A stretch of 64,000 nt of DNA, from contig NZ_CP039712.1 in NCBI RefSeq assembly GCF_005145005.1, forward strand, positions 1,333,001 to 1,397,000. Direction: 5' to 3'. The position numbers and the translations under genes are program-made. Below the pieces are notes generated by a model. It searched no databases, was not told where the DNA came from, and saw only the letters and a list, made by a program, of their open reading frames with translations. Source of the DNA: Vagococcus zengguangii. GTDB taxonomy: Bacteria > Bacillota > Bacilli > Lactobacillales > Vagococcaceae. Shown one piece after another: positions 1 to 9,313 of the stretch (positions are counted from its first letter, which is position 1; each line of letters starts with the position of its first letter).

Positions 1-1363
1 TTATTTTCGCTTGCCATTTACCACTTCTAAAACGCCATATAAAAATTAGACTTCTTAAAGCCCATTCAAGTGTCATAATCGTAAATAAGCCAATCAATCC
101 ATAACCTAATTTAATACCGACGATATAACCCACACCAACTCTAAATAACCACATGGTAGTAAGTGATACTTTCGTGGTAAAAGCGCCATCTCCAACCGCA
201 CGTAGAGTTGCTGGTAGAACAAAACTCGTACTCCAACATAAGATGTGCATTGTCAATGTAATCAAGTAAATCTTGAAGATTAGCGGAACTAAATCACTTG
301 GAGCATTAAATAAATTCATTGCTACGGGAAATAAAGGCAACATGATTAAATTAACGATAATAAATGCAGCAATGCCTGTTCCAACAAACGTTTTAGTCAT
401 TTTTTTAATATCGGATAAACTTTTACGTCCAACTGCTTGTCCGATGATAGGAACGAGTGCTGTCGATAGCGCACTTGGAATAATTTCGGCTAGTTGAATC
501 CAGGAAACACTAATTGCATTCGCTGCGATATAGGTTGTACCTAAGCTCACGATCATCATTTGCATGATAATTTTACCCCCATTAAAAAAAATGTATTCCG
601 CAGCAAACGGTACCGCAGTAGTCAACACTATACGGTCAACTTGCGGACTAATATTTAATATATTGTCACGTTTCAAATTAAAATCCGTATGATGACGGTA
701 CAAATTGACACTCGCAATAATTAGCGTTAAATAACGAGAAATTAATAATGAAATAATTAAACCGCTTATGCCTTTTTGTAAGACAATTACAAAGATAAAA
801 TTACTTAATAGGTACAAACTATTCATCACCAGCGAATTTTTTAATGAGTCTTTTGTTTTACCAATACCACGTAAACTACCATTTATCCCTTCAATGATAC
901 TATGAGCCGGATAGCTACATAAAATACCAATAAAATATAAACGTGCTTGGTGCATCACTAAATCGTCGGCACTACCGAATAATAACGCTAATAACGGTTG
1001 ATGAAGAACTAAAAATAAAACCATAATCAACGTCCCAACAAAAAATGTCGAATGAATAACAGCGGCACACAGCTTCCCTAATTTATCAAAAGCCCTCTCA
1101 CCAAACGTACGCGCAATCAATACCGTCCCACCTAAACCAATCGCGCCAAAAATCTGAACTAAAAAAATATTCAAACTCCCAATCATATTGACCGCGCTTA
1201 CCGCTTCTTGACCAGATGAACTAATCATGGCAGTATTAATAAAATTAAAACTCACCAAGAAAAATTGATCAATCATTACTGGCAGTAAAATAGTTAAAAT
1301 CTCACCACTTGTAACCCCTTCACCTGTATAATACCCTCTAATACGTTCCCTAAGTTTACTCAA
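1..1363 (-). CDS. MATE-family multidrug/cation efflux protein (C-terminus off the left edge)
   Basis: Polytopic inner-membrane exporter of the MATE family (drug or metabolite extrusion coupled to Na+ or H+). The reading frame is open to the first base of the window, so the last residues and the stop are missing; about 454 residues are visible, near the family's usual length. The N-terminal half holds the family pattern (GEILTILLPVMIDQFF, then QIFGAIGLGGTVLIAR) and the C-terminal half has LPATLRAVGDGAF. I chose the TTG at 1363 because GAAGG lies about 11 bases upstream of it; an in-frame ATG at 1417 adds 18 residues but has no ribosome-binding site. It is monocistronic as far as seen, and the substrate cannot be told. 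Confidence 0.85.
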   Translation of the reverse strand, partial: MSKLRERIRGYYTGEGVTSGEILTILLPVMIDQFFLVSFNFINTAMISSSGQEAVSAVNMIGSLNIFLVQIFGAIGLGGTVLIARTFGERAFDKLGKLCAAVIHSTFFVGTLIMVLFLVLHQPLLALLFGSADDLVMHQARLYFIGILCSYPAHSIIEGINGSLRGIGKTKDSLKNSLVMNSLYLLSNFIFVIVLQKGISGLIISLLISRYLTLIIASVNLYRHHTDFNLKRDNILNISPQVDRIVLTTAVPFAAEYIFFNGGKIIMQMMIVSLGTTYIAANAISVSWIQLAEIIPSALSTALVPIIGQAVGRKSLSDIKKMTKTFVGTGIAAFIIVNLIMLPLFPVAMNLFNAPSDLVPLIFKIYLITLTMHILCWSTSFVLPATLRAVGDGAFTTKVSLTTMWLFRVGVGYIVGIKLGYGLIGLFTIMTLEWALRSLIFIWRFRSGKWQAKI

Positions 1364-1530
1364 AAAACCGTCTACCTTCTTTCTATAGTAAAAAGCTGAC
1401 ACATATAAAACTATCATAAGCCATTTTGGCTAAATTTGGAATTAATCAAGCAACACTTTCAATAAATAGCGTTAGTTTTTTTCTATCCATCAAAAAAGAC
1501 CTAACACAGGGCTAGGTCTTCTCTTATATA

Positions 1531-2802
1531 TTAATTAGCTATCGGTGATGTTCCTTCGGCATTTCCTGCCACAGCATCCATTTGGATTAGCGCACCTTTC
1601 ATGATATGGTTGACACCAACTACTTTACGAGCTGGTGTACCAGTTGAGAAGTATTCGCGATAGACTTCATCAACTAACGCTAACTGCGTCATATCAGTTA
1701 AGTATATATTAACTTTCACAATATCTTCTAATGAATGGTCCACACTTTCGATAATCGCTTTAATATTTTCTAAAACTTGTTTTGTTTGAACTTTAATCTC
1801 GTTTTCAACTAATTTATTAGTGATAGGATCAATCGGAAGTTGAGCTGAAATATGATTGTAGTGTGAAAAAGCAACGGTTTGCGTTGATAATGGGCAAATT
1901 GGCGCATTTTTCGTATTATTTGCTTCAATGATAATCCCATGGCGATCTTCAATCGCTTGTGGAGGCGTTCCGTCTCCATGTGAGACAACAGCTTCCATTT
2001 GAACCATAGCATTCATTGGCAAATCAACCACTTCAACGACAGTTCGTGCTGGCAAGTAACCTAATGCTCTAGCAATAGCTGATTTCGGGAAAAATCTCTT
2101 GTAAATCTCGTTAACTAAATCCATATCCTCTAGTTTTTTTACATAAATGGTCATCTTAACGATATCATCTAAAGGAATGTTAATACTAGCTAAAATCGAT
2201 TCAATATTTTTTAAACATTGTAATGCTTGTCCTTGGATAGTATCAGCCACAATACGTCCTGAAGCTGGTTCAATAGGTAATTGCGTTGAAACATTGTTAT
2301 AGTGAGAAAAAGCGACCATTTGTGTTGACATCGCTTCAATTGGCGCAGCTTGTGTCGTATTGGTTAATTTGATTAAATCACCTGCTTGGGGAGCATTTGG
2401 AATAGTTCCTTCACCGTTTGTTAGTAAAGCTTCCATTTGGACCATAGCACCCATAGGTAAATCAGCCACAACCGCCATTGTTAAAGCTGGTTGATAGTTA
2501 GTGAAATAGGTGTAATAAACTTCTTTAATCGCTTCTAAATCTTTAATATTTTTAACAAAGACGCTTAATCTCACCACATCTGACATGACATGATCGATAC
2601 TTTCTACGATAGATTTGATGTTGGCTAAGCATTGATTGGCTTGCTCCATAATACCACCTGGTACTAACTCATCCGTTTTGGCATCAATCGGTAATACCGC
2701 CGATAAATTATTGTAATGTGAAAAAGCAACAGATTGTGATGCTAATTCATTTTGCGGGGCTTCCTTCGTATTTCTAGCTAAAACAACGTTATCAATTGAC
2801 AT
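1531..2802 (-). CDS. Triple-domain RidA (YjgF/YER057c/UK114) protein
   Basis: Three RidA domains lie in one 423-residue chain, at about residues 1-133, 145-278 and 290-418. Each repeats the blocks VAFSHYN, LPI(D/E)xxT, an amphipathic helix (LxNIxxI), DIVK/DVVR and MVQMEA. Single-domain RidA proteins are homotrimers that hydrolyse reactive enamines/imines released by PLP enzymes, so this chain probably folds as a covalent pseudo-trimer. The family arginine in the PAR motif is present in domains 2 (R253) and 3 (R392) but is leucine (L107) in domain 1. The motif Glu is kept in domains 1 and 2 (E124, E270) and is Asp (D409) in domain 3. GGAGGG precedes the ATG. A weak cre-like site lies upstream. 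Confidence 0.9.
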   Translation of the reverse strand: MSIDNVVLARNTKEAPQNELASQSVAFSHYNNLSAVLPIDAKTDELVPGGIMEQANQCLANIKSIVESIDHVMSDVVRLSVFVKNIKDLEAIKEVYYTYFTNYQPALTMAVVADLPMGAMVQMEALLTNGEGTIPNAPQAGDLIKLTNTTQAAPIEAMSTQMVAFSHYNNVSTQLPIEPASGRIVADTIQGQALQCLKNIESILASINIPLDDIVKMTIYVKKLEDMDLVNEIYKRFFPKSAIARALGYLPARTVVEVVDLPMNAMVQMEAVVSHGDGTPPQAIEDRHGIIIEANNTKNAPICPLSTQTVAFSHYNHISAQLPIDPITNKLVENEIKVQTKQVLENIKAIIESVDHSLEDIVKVNIYLTDMTQLALVDEVYREYFSTGTPARKVVGVNHIMKGALIQMDAVAGNAEGTSPIAN

Positions 2803-2837
2803 GTTTTCCCTCCAAATTATTGATTATATTCCGCTTT

Positions 2838-2852
2838 TTAAAAGCGCTTACT
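2838..2852 (-). promoter_or_regulatory. Weak candidate cre (CcpA) site upstream of the triple RidA gene
   Basis: The stretch contains AAAAGCGCTTAC, with the palindromic core AAGCGCTT typical of catabolite-responsive elements, about 40 bases before the RidA start. The outer TG of the consensus is not matched, so this is a suggestion only. Confidence 0.25.
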
Positions 2853-2920
2853 CGAACAGTATACTTTATCCTAAAATATAAAAAACAATATTTTTCTCAA
2901 ATTAATAACAATTGCAAAAA

Positions 2921-2963
2921 AAATTAATCGAAGAGACATTATGCCTTCATCTTCGATTAATTT
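2921..2963 (-). terminator. Rho-independent terminator of the aldolase gene
   Basis: Inverted arms AAATTAATCGAAGA and TCTTCGATTAATTT enclose a short loop and are followed by T-runs on both sides. It lies just 3' of the aldolase stop and could also work on the other strand. Confidence 0.8.
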
Positions 2964-2984
2964 TTTTAATACAAATATAGTTAA

Positions 2985-3632
2985 TTAATTACTTTTAAAA
3001 GCTTCCCAGTCTTTCAAGAATGTAGCGATTCCAGAATCAGTTAAGGTATGTTTCATCATACTTGGGAATAGATTACTTGGGATAGTCGCTATATGAGCTC
3101 CTAACAGTGCGACGTTTTCAACATGAGTTGTATTTCTAATGCTCGCAGCGATAATTTCCGTATCAAATCCGTACATATCAATTAAATCGCGTAAAGATTC
3201 GATTAATTCATTCGCATTAACGCCAATATCTTCTAAACGTCCAACAAAAGGACTAATAAAAGTAGCCCCTGCCTTCATTGCCATTAATCCTTGAGACACC
3301 GTGAAGATTAAAGTAACATTCGTTTTAATTCCTTCTTTAGATAAAATATGTACTGCTTTCAAGCCATCCTCAGTCATCGGGATTTTCACGACGACATTAT
3401 CGGCCCATTTTGAAATAGTACGCGCTTCTGAAACCATCTCTTCTGCTGTTAAACCAATCACCTCTGCACTAACAGGACCATCCACAATGGAACAAATTTC
3501 CTTGATGACTTCTTCAAAATCACGACCTTCTTTAGCAATAATCGTTGGATTTGTCGTAACCCCATCAACTAAACCTAGGTCATTGATTTTCTTAATATCC
3601 TCTACATTAGCTGTGTCTAAAAAGAACTTCAT
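2985..3632 (-). CDS. Fructose-6-phosphate aldolase / transaldolase-like protein (FSA/TalC family)
   Basis: Cytosolic TIM-barrel class I aldolase of the small transaldolase subfamily, 215 residues, the normal size. It starts [15 protein letters not shown], has GVTTNPT near residue 24 and the Schiff-base lysine at K83 in VVVKIPM, followed by TEDGLKA. Members either cleave fructose 6-phosphate or act as transaldolase; sequence alone does not settle which. The start at 3632 is preferred over an upstream in-frame start because AGGAGG sits 9 bases before it. A TATAAT box (3715-3720) and a cre-like site just downstream suggest carbon catabolite control. The gene is divergent from the aldo/keto reductase. 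Confidence 0.85.
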   Translation of the reverse strand: MKFFLDTANVEDIKKINDLGLVDGVTTNPTIIAKEGRDFEEVIKEICSIVDGPVSAEVIGLTAEEMVSEARTISKWADNVVVKIPMTEDGLKAVHILSKEGIKTNVTLIFTVSQGLMAMKAGATFISPFVGRLEDIGVNANELIESLRDLIDMYGFDTEIIAASIRNTTHVENVALLGAHIATIPSNLFPSMMKHTLTDSGIATFLKDWEAFKSN

Positions 3633-3683
3633 CCGTACATTCCTCCTCAAGTTGTTATCAATTTCTAAACACCCCTAAACCAA

Positions 3684-3699
3684 TTGAAAGCGTTTTATA
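3684..3699 (-). promoter_or_regulatory. Candidate cre (CcpA) site in the aldolase leader
   Basis: Read on the minus strand, TATAAAACGCTTTCAA matches the cre core AANCG...TTTCA with one mismatch at the first G. It lies downstream of the TATAAT box at 3715-3720, a position where CcpA would block elongation. Confidence 0.45.
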
Positions 3700-3876
3700 C
3701 TTTTGATTTAGTTCATTATAGCACAGTATTTTTTCAAAAAAAACAAATAAAAGTATTTTTCACTTAAATAACACGCTAACTTTTTATGGTTATTTCAAAT
3801 AGTAAGAAGCTATTCATTGTCAGCTCACTAATAAAAAGTTATGATTAAATAAGAAAACAATTAAAGGAGAATGACG

Positions 3877-4695
3877 ATGACAGAATACTATACATTAACT
3901 AATGGTTTACAAATTCCAAAAATTGGTTTAGGAACTTGGCAAGTACGTGATGAAGAAGAAGCCGTACAATCAGTTGTGACCGCTTTAAAAAACGGCTATC
4001 GTTTAATTGATACAGCAGCTGTTTACCAAAATGAGGAAGCTGTAGGGAAAGGTCTACGTGAATCCGGCGTTGCACGTGAAGACATCTTCGTGACAAGTAA
4101 AGTTTGGAATGCAGATCAAGGTTATGACACCACCATTCAAGCCTACAAAGATAGTTTAGCTCGATTACAACTTGATTATTTAGATTTATATTTAATCCAC
4201 TGGCCAACAGCTGGAAAGTACGTCGAAACATGGAAAGCAATGGAAACCTTATACAATGAAGGGTTAGTTAAAGCAATCGGTGTGTCTAATTTCCACCAAC
4301 ATCATCTTGAGGACATCTTAGAAGTCGCAACCATCGTCCCAATGGTGAATCAAATTGAATTACATCCTGAATTAAGCCAAGAAGAATTAGTCGCATACTG
4401 CAAAGAAAAAGATATCTTAGTGGAAGCTTATTCACCACTTGGACATGGTAAACTTTTAGATCATCCTGTTATTACAGAAATGGCTGAAGCTAAAGGTAAA
4501 TCAGTTGCCCAAATCATCCTACGTTGGATCATTCAACGTGACATCGTGGCGTTACCTAAATCAGTCACCGAATCTCGTATTATTGAAAATGGCGATATTT
4601 TCAACTTCGAATTAACAAAAACCGAAATGGCCACTATTAATCAATTAAACACGAATACACGTGTAAGTGCAGATCCAGACAATTTTGATTTTTAA
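3877..4695 (+). CDS. Aldo/keto reductase
   Basis: NAD(P)H-dependent oxidoreductase with a TIM barrel, 272 residues, cytosolic. The catalytic tetrad is visible: D45 and Y50 in LIDTAAVYQNE, K75 in TSKVWN and H108 in LIHWP. The order and spacing are those of the AKR superfamily, close to the Gram-positive 2,5-diketo-gluconate/glyoxal reductase branch. The ATG at 3877 is preferred over the one at 3871 because AAAGGAGA lies 7 bases upstream of 3877 and almost touches 3871. It is a single gene with a strong terminator. The substrate is not predictable. Confidence 0.88.
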   Translation: MTEYYTLTNGLQIPKIGLGTWQVRDEEEAVQSVVTALKNGYRLIDTAAVYQNEEAVGKGLRESGVAREDIFVTSKVWNADQGYDTTIQAYKDSLARLQLDYLDLYLIHWPTAGKYVETWKAMETLYNEGLVKAIGVSNFHQHHLEDILEVATIVPMVNQIELHPELSQEELVAYCKEKDILVEAYSPLGHGKLLDHPVITEMAEAKGKSVAQIILRWIIQRDIVALPKSVTESRIIENGDIFNFELTKTEMATINQLNTNTRVSADPDNFDF

Positions 4696-4711
4696 CTAAA
4701 ATCGTGAATAA

Positions 4712-4745
4712 AAAAGCGAGTAGCCACCCAATGGCTACTCGCTTT
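4712..4745 (+). terminator. Rho-independent terminator of the aldo/keto reductase gene
   Basis: Perfect GCGAGTAGCCA / TGGCTACTCGC stem with a 5-base loop, preceded by A-run and followed by TTTT. The next 200 bases (4746-4946) hold nothing I recognise. Confidence 0.85.
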
Positions 4746-4946
4746 TCTACTGTATTTACTCATTCAAAACTAGAGTATTGGGATAAGAATTTCTATTAAT
4801 TTTCAGGAATTTCTCTATACGATAGCTTTTTAATGATAGCCTGGTGGTGTGGATAGAGTCGGCACTCAAGACCATTATGCTCGACTTTCTTCTTTTCGTT
4901 TACAGAAATCATCTCCAGAGCGTAGCGATAAACCAAACTCGTTAAT

Positions 4947-6344
4947 CTATTTTAATACATTTTTCATTCCAATAGAGGTGTATTTCACCCCAATACCTGT
5001 AAATGCGCTGATAATAGAAAATACTGGTGACAGCAAACTAAAGAACACAAACGGTAAATAGGTTAATGTATCGATTCCAAAGGTACTTGCCACAAAACTT
5101 CCGGCAATTCCCCAAGGTACCAAGTAATTAATTACCGTTCCGCCATCTTCCAACGTTCGCCCTAATACAACTGGATCTAAACCTACTTTTTTGTATACCT
5201 CTTTAAAGGCATTTCCCGGTAAAATAACGGATAAAAATTGTTCGCCAATAAAAATATTCACGCCAATACTTGTTAGAAGTGTCATTGAAATCAATTTACC
5301 TGGTGACGTTAATTTTTTGGCCACTTGATTCATGACTGTCGAAATTAAACCAGTCGCCATTAATAATCCGCCTAAAGATAACGTTAAGATGATGAGAGAC
5401 ACAGTCGGCATCATGCTTTCAATCCCACCACGTGACAGTAGTAAGTCAATCTCGTTATTACCTGTGTTTGAAACGAAACCACTGTCGATTAACTGACCTA
5501 AGTCTGTTAATTGAATGGCCGGATTTTGAATCACTATCATTCCCACAGCCGCCGCAATATTAAGTAAAATCGTCAAAATAGCAGGAATTTTCTTCCAAGC
5601 ACAGATAAGCATTAAAGCAATTGGAATTAATGACCAGATAGAAATGCTAAAATTAGTGTTCAAGACATCGACAACTTGCTCAATATTTTCAAAGCTGGCA
5701 TTGGTGTCGTTAATACCTAGAACAGCAAATAAAATCAGGGACACGACAAACGCAGGAATTGTTGACCACATTAAGTTTTTAATGTGTTTGAATAAGTCTG
5801 CTTCTACAATCGCAGCCGATAAATTGGTAGATTCTGATAGAGGCGACATTTTATCGCCAAATACCGCGCCTGATACGATTGCCCCTACGACTAACGCTGG
5901 ATTAAGACCAAGTGTTGAGCCAATTCCAAAGAAAGCAATCCCTATCGTAGACATAACGGTAAACGCACTGCCAACTGCACTGCCAACGATGGAACATACA
6001 ATGAAAACCGATGGCACAAACCACTTCACACTAATAATATTAAACCCAAAAACCATTAACGTCGGGATGATTCCCGCTTGAATCCAGACAGCAATCAAAG
6101 CAGCTACTAGGATAAAAATAAAAATTGGAATAATCCCCGGCTTCAGTCCCTCAATAATTCCTTCATGCATCAGGTCAAACGGCATCTTCTTGGCAACCAT
6201 ATACAGCATCACTAAACCAATCGCAAATAAAATCGCAATATTTGGAGACAGCTTAAATCCAATTACCCCCATGGCAATACTTGCCACCACGATTAATAAC
6301 ATAATACTAGCTTCTAAAATACTTGGTTGTTTTTTCTCATTCAT
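4947..6344 (-). CDS. NhaC-family transporter under a tyrosine T-box (probable tyrosine or amino-acid transporter)
   Basis: Membrane protein of about 465 residues with roughly a dozen hydrophobic segments. NhaC-family features include the GDKMSPLSESTNLSAA block near residue 160 and a second half with SLGGLLMATGLI and GEQFLSVILPG. Members exchange Na+ for H+ or move amino-acid-like solutes. The leader is a tyrosine-specific T-box, so this protein probably imports tyrosine or a related compound; NhaC homologues behind Tyr T-boxes are known in Firmicutes. The ATG at 6344 is chosen because GAGGAG sits 8 bases upstream, whereas the ATG at 6350 nearly abuts it. Confidence 0.85.
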   Translation of the reverse strand: MNEKKQPSILEASIMLLIVVASIAMGVIGFKLSPNIAILFAIGLVMLYMVAKKMPFDLMHEGIIEGLKPGIIPIFIFILVAALIAVWIQAGIIPTLMVFGFNIISVKWFVPSVFIVCSIVGSAVGSAFTVMSTIGIAFFGIGSTLGLNPALVVGAIVSGAVFGDKMSPLSESTNLSAAIVEADLFKHIKNLMWSTIPAFVVSLILFAVLGINDTNASFENIEQVVDVLNTNFSISIWSLIPIALMLICAWKKIPAILTILLNIAAAVGMIVIQNPAIQLTDLGQLIDSGFVSNTGNNEIDLLLSRGGIESMMPTVSLIILTLSLGGLLMATGLISTVMNQVAKKLTSPGKLISMTLLTSIGVNIFIGEQFLSVILPGNAFKEVYKKVGLDPVVLGRTLEDGGTVINYLVPWGIAGSFVASTFGIDTLTYLPFVFFSLLSPVFSIISAFTGIGVKYTSIGMKNVLK

Positions 6345-6444
6345 ATTCATTCTCCTCAATTATTCGTTTTTTCTACGGCAAATCGATCGAACGATATCGA
6401 ATAATCCCTCCACAATTCATGTCTGATCTTCCCTTCTGTCTAAA

Positions 6445-6660
6445 TAAAAAACGCCCTCAGCTAATATTCCTATTAGCTAAGGACGAATTACTCCGTGGTA
6501 CCACCTTATTTCAAAAACATCACTGTTTTCCTTTAAACATCTATTCAACTGTATGTATTCTTTTAGTGTAATTCAACAATAGACCTGATCGATTCGCAGC
6601 AACCATCGACTTTCTTGACATAGAGTCTATTCCCTACTTCGCTAAAAGTTATTCATCTGT
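6445..6660 (-). ncRNA. Tyrosine-specific T-box riboswitch
   Basis: Minus-strand leader with the expected parts in order. Stem I has base helix CTTTTAG/CTAAAAG and upper helix AATAGAC/GTCTATT. The 5' side of the specifier loop has AGTA and the 3' side reads GAA-T-TAC-A, so the specifier is the tyrosine codon UAC (6568-6570). The distal loop is TCGATGGTTGCTGCGAATCGA. The T-box sequence AAGGTGGTACCACGG covers 6493-6506 and its UGGU bulge fits a tRNA with discriminator base A, as in tRNA-Tyr. It ends in a terminator, CGTCCTTAGCTAAT pairing with ATTAGCTGAGGGCG, then six Ts. Confidence 0.92.
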
Positions 6661-6675
6661 GATAACTTAGAACCA

Positions 6676-6704
6676 AGGATAACGTAAAAGCTTCGAGATG
6701 TCAA
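6676..6704 (-). promoter_or_regulatory. Promoter of the T-box/NhaC-family unit
   Basis: Perfect -35 TTGACA (6699-6704), 17-base spacer and -10 TATCCT (6676-6681), placing the start about 20 bases before stem I of the T-box. It lies between the asnA stop and the leader, so the transporter is transcribed separately from asnA. Confidence 0.7.
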
Positions 6705-6763
6705 TAACAAGCGTTTTTTGTTAGTTTACCTCAAATTAAATAACAAATAATCCTTCTTAATTT

Positions 6764-7771
6764 TTACAACAATGCCACTTTCCCTTTGCAAGCCTGAAGA
6801 GTTGCAGCATCCCACAATGACACTTGCACTTCACCAATGTGAACTTTTTCTAATAATAACATACATAGACGACTTTGACCGATGCCGCCACCGATTGTTA
6901 AAGGCAGTTCATTATTCACCACTTTAGCATGAAATTCAAAGTTCAGCCGATCCATCACGCGTGATTTTTCTAATTGACTGACTAAAGAAGTAGCATCTAC
7001 TCTAATCCCCATACTTGAAATTTCCATCGCGCATTGAAGTGGTTCGTGCCAAAATAATAAATCACCATTCAGTGTCCAATCATCGTAGTCTGGTGCTCGC
7101 AAATCATGCGGCTGACCACTCGCTAATTTATCACCAATCTGCATGATGAATGTTGTTGGATGTTCTTTTACGTAAGCATGCTCACGTTCTTTAGGCGTTA
7201 AATCAGGGAATAAATCTTCCAACGCTTGACTGGTAATAAATGAGACATTCGTGTTAATGTTTGTACTAATACTTGGATATTTAGTCTTCACACGACTTGC
7301 AGTTTCACCAATAGCATTAACCAGCCCCTGAACAGTTGCTTTCAAATAATCTTCCGTACGCTGCTCAACAGAAATCACTCGCTCCCAATCCCACTGATCA
7401 ACGTAGATAGAATGTAAATTATCTAATTCTTCATCTCGACGAATTGCATTCATATCCGCATACAAACCATTGCCTACGTGAAAATCATACTGATGAAGCG
7501 CCATACGTTTCCATTTAGCTAAAGAGTGCACCACTTCGGCGCTTTGATGGTATAAAGCTGGCACGTCAAACGTTACAGGACGCTCCGCTCCACTCAAGTC
7601 GTCATTTAAACCCGATCGTTGTTTAACAAATAACGGCGCTGATACACGTTTTAATTTTAAACTACCGGTCATCGCCTCTTCGAAGCAACGTTTAATAAAT
7701 CCGATAGCGGTTTGTGTTTCATAAATACTTAAACTTGACTGGTATTCTGATGGAATTATTATTTCTTTCAT
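6764..7771 (-). CDS. asnA: Aspartate--ammonia ligase (asparagine synthetase A)
   Basis: Makes asparagine from aspartate, ammonia and ATP in the cytosol; 335 residues against about 330 for the E. coli enzyme. It has a class II tRNA-synthetase-like fold, with conserved blocks QRSGLNDDLSGAERPV, HVGNGLYADMNAIRRDE, YVDQWDWE and the C-terminal GGGIGQSRLCM motif. The ATG at 7771 follows GAGAGG by 8 bases; the earlier GTG overlaps the ribosome-binding site. Its own upstream region is short and shows no T-box. The T-box downstream reads tyrosine and belongs to the next gene. Confidence 0.95.
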   Translation of the reverse strand: MKEIIIPSEYQSSLSIYETQTAIGFIKRCFEEAMTGSLKLKRVSAPLFVKQRSGLNDDLSGAERPVTFDVPALYHQSAEVVHSLAKWKRMALHQYDFHVGNGLYADMNAIRRDEELDNLHSIYVDQWDWERVISVEQRTEDYLKATVQGLVNAIGETASRVKTKYPSISTNINTNVSFITSQALEDLFPDLTPKEREHAYVKEHPTTFIMQIGDKLASGQPHDLRAPDYDDWTLNGDLLFWHEPLQCAMEISSMGIRVDATSLVSQLEKSRVMDRLNFEFHAKVVNNELPLTIGGGIGQSRLCMLLLEKVHIGEVQVSLWDAATLQACKGKVALL

Positions 7772-8010
7772 GACATACACCTCTCTATTTTAATCGTCGC
7801 ATAATGATAATAGACGCCACAAACATTCTTTATCATTATTTATTAATTTTTCTAATATATCATACTATTTCAAAAAAGGATATATTCTAGATATAATAAT
7901 ATCGTTACTCTGCTTTGCGTCTTTTATTAAAAAAAAATTAAAAATATGCTTTATTTTTATAGAAATCTCTAGTATATTAGAGTGACATTATAAAAAAAGG
8001 GGGAATAAAG

Positions 8011-9255
8011 ATGAACAAGTTCAAAAGGTTATCATTGATTCAAAAAATCTGTATCGGAATTATTTTAGGAGCTATTCTAGGAACCATGGTGCCTTCATGG
8101 ACGTGGATTAAAATTCTGGGCGACATCTTTATTGGCTCTTTGAAAGCTATCGCTCCGCTACTTGTCTTCTTCTTAATTATCGAATCATTGTCTAAACATA
8201 AAAAAGGTGTAAAAACACATATGAAAACAGTCATTGTGCTCTATTTAGGCGCGACCCTTATTGCGGCTTTAATGGCAGTATTTGCTTCACGATTGTTTCC
8301 TGTTGAACTAGTATTACCTAATGTGAGCGTTACGCAAGAAGCACCCGATGATTTGTGGTTAATTTTATCTGACATTATTTTAGGCGCGGTAATGAATCCT
8401 ATTCAAGCACTAATTGAAGGCAATTATTTATCACTGCTATTCTGGGGGGCAGTATTGGGTGCTTGTATGCGTGGGGCTGCTGACTCAACTAAAAAAGTCA
8501 TTACTGATATTTCTGATACTATTTCAAAAGTGGTGCAAATCATCATTCAAATGGCACCAATCGGGATTACTGGTCTTGTCTTCAACTCAATTTCAGAAAT
8601 TGGACTAAAAGGAATGGCTGAATATGGCAAATTAATCTTATTATTGGTCGGGACTATGTTATTTGTATCATATATAGTCTATCCATTAATGGTATTCCTA
8701 TTACTGAAACAAAATCCTTATCCACTTACAATGTTCTGTATGAAAGAAAGTGGCGTTCCTGCCTTCTTCACGCGTAGTTCAGTCGTGAATATTCCAATCA
8801 ACATGGAATTATCGGAAAAACTTGGATTAGATAAGGAGTCTTATTCGATTTCTATTCCGTTAGGGGCAACTGCTAATAGCGGGGGTGCGGCAATTACAAT
8901 TTCCATCATGACATTAGCGGCCGCTAACACAATGGGGATGCACATACCTTTTGTCCTAGCATTCTTACTCTGCTTATTGGCGGCAATTTCTTCAACTGGC
9001 GTTTCTGGAATCGCTGGCGGTAGTTTATTATTAATTCCACTTGCATGTAGCCTCTTCAACATCTCAAATGATATTGCCATGCAAGTTGTCGGGATTGGTT
9101 TTATTATCGGTGTTGTTCAAGATTCTGTTGAAACAGCACTGAACTCTGCAGCCGATTTATTATTTGCAGCCACTGCTGAATTTTATGATAAACAAAAAGC
9201 TGGAGAAAAAATCGATTTAAATGAACGTGTAAGAGAAGCACAAAAATTAGTCTAA
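8011..9255 (+). CDS. sstT: Serine/threonine:Na+ symporter, SstT-like (DAACS family)
   Basis: Sodium-driven dicarboxylate/amino-acid symporter, 414 residues, with eight or more hydrophobic segments. The family signature is clear: ESGVPAFFTRSSVVNIPINM, SIPLGATANSGGAAITI, and a C-terminal GIAGGSLLLIPL / GVVQDSVETALNS block that provides the Na+ and substrate sites. It matches the SstT branch rather than the glutamate branch. AAAAAAGGGGG precedes the ATG. It is divergent from asnA and is closed by its own terminator. The 239 bases between the two starts are AT-rich; I see no further gene in them. Confidence 0.88.
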   Translation: MNKFKRLSLIQKICIGIILGAILGTMVPSWTWIKILGDIFIGSLKAIAPLLVFFLIIESLSKHKKGVKTHMKTVIVLYLGATLIAALMAVFASRLFPVELVLPNVSVTQEAPDDLWLILSDIILGAVMNPIQALIEGNYLSLLFWGAVLGACMRGAADSTKKVITDISDTISKVVQIIIQMAPIGITGLVFNSISEIGLKGMAEYGKLILLLVGTMLFVSYIVYPLMVFLLLKQNPYPLTMFCMKESGVPAFFTRSSVVNIPINMELSEKLGLDKESYSISIPLGATANSGGAAITISIMTLAAANTMGMHIPFVLAFLLCLLAAISSTGVSGIAGGSLLLIPLACSLFNISNDIAMQVVGIGFIIGVVQDSVETALNSAADLLFAATAEFYDKQKAGEKIDLNERVREAQKLV

Positions 9256-9265
9256 CAATTATTAA

Positions 9266-9306
9266 AACGCCTAATCATGAAGTGAAATGACATGATTAGA
9301 CGTTTT
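9266..9306 (+). terminator. Terminator of the symporter gene
   Basis: AACGCCTAATCATG pairs with CATGATTAGACGTT and is followed by seven Ts. It lies just past the stop codon. Confidence 0.85.
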
Positions 9307-9313
9307 TTTAATA

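Noticed and set aside
4746-4946. Possible small gene in the gap after the aldo/keto reductase
   Set aside because: The open frame there overlaps the 3' end of the transporter gene, starts without a ribosome-binding site and has no recognisable sequence.
6764-7771. The T-box as a regulator of asnA (asparagine)
   Set aside because: It lies 3' of asnA in the same orientation, has its own promoter, reads UAC, and its UGGU bulge does not fit tRNA-Asn (discriminator G).
8414-9080. Open frames on both strands inside the symporter gene
   Set aside because: They lie within a long, clearly conserved transporter frame, have no ribosome-binding sites and encode no recognisable protein.
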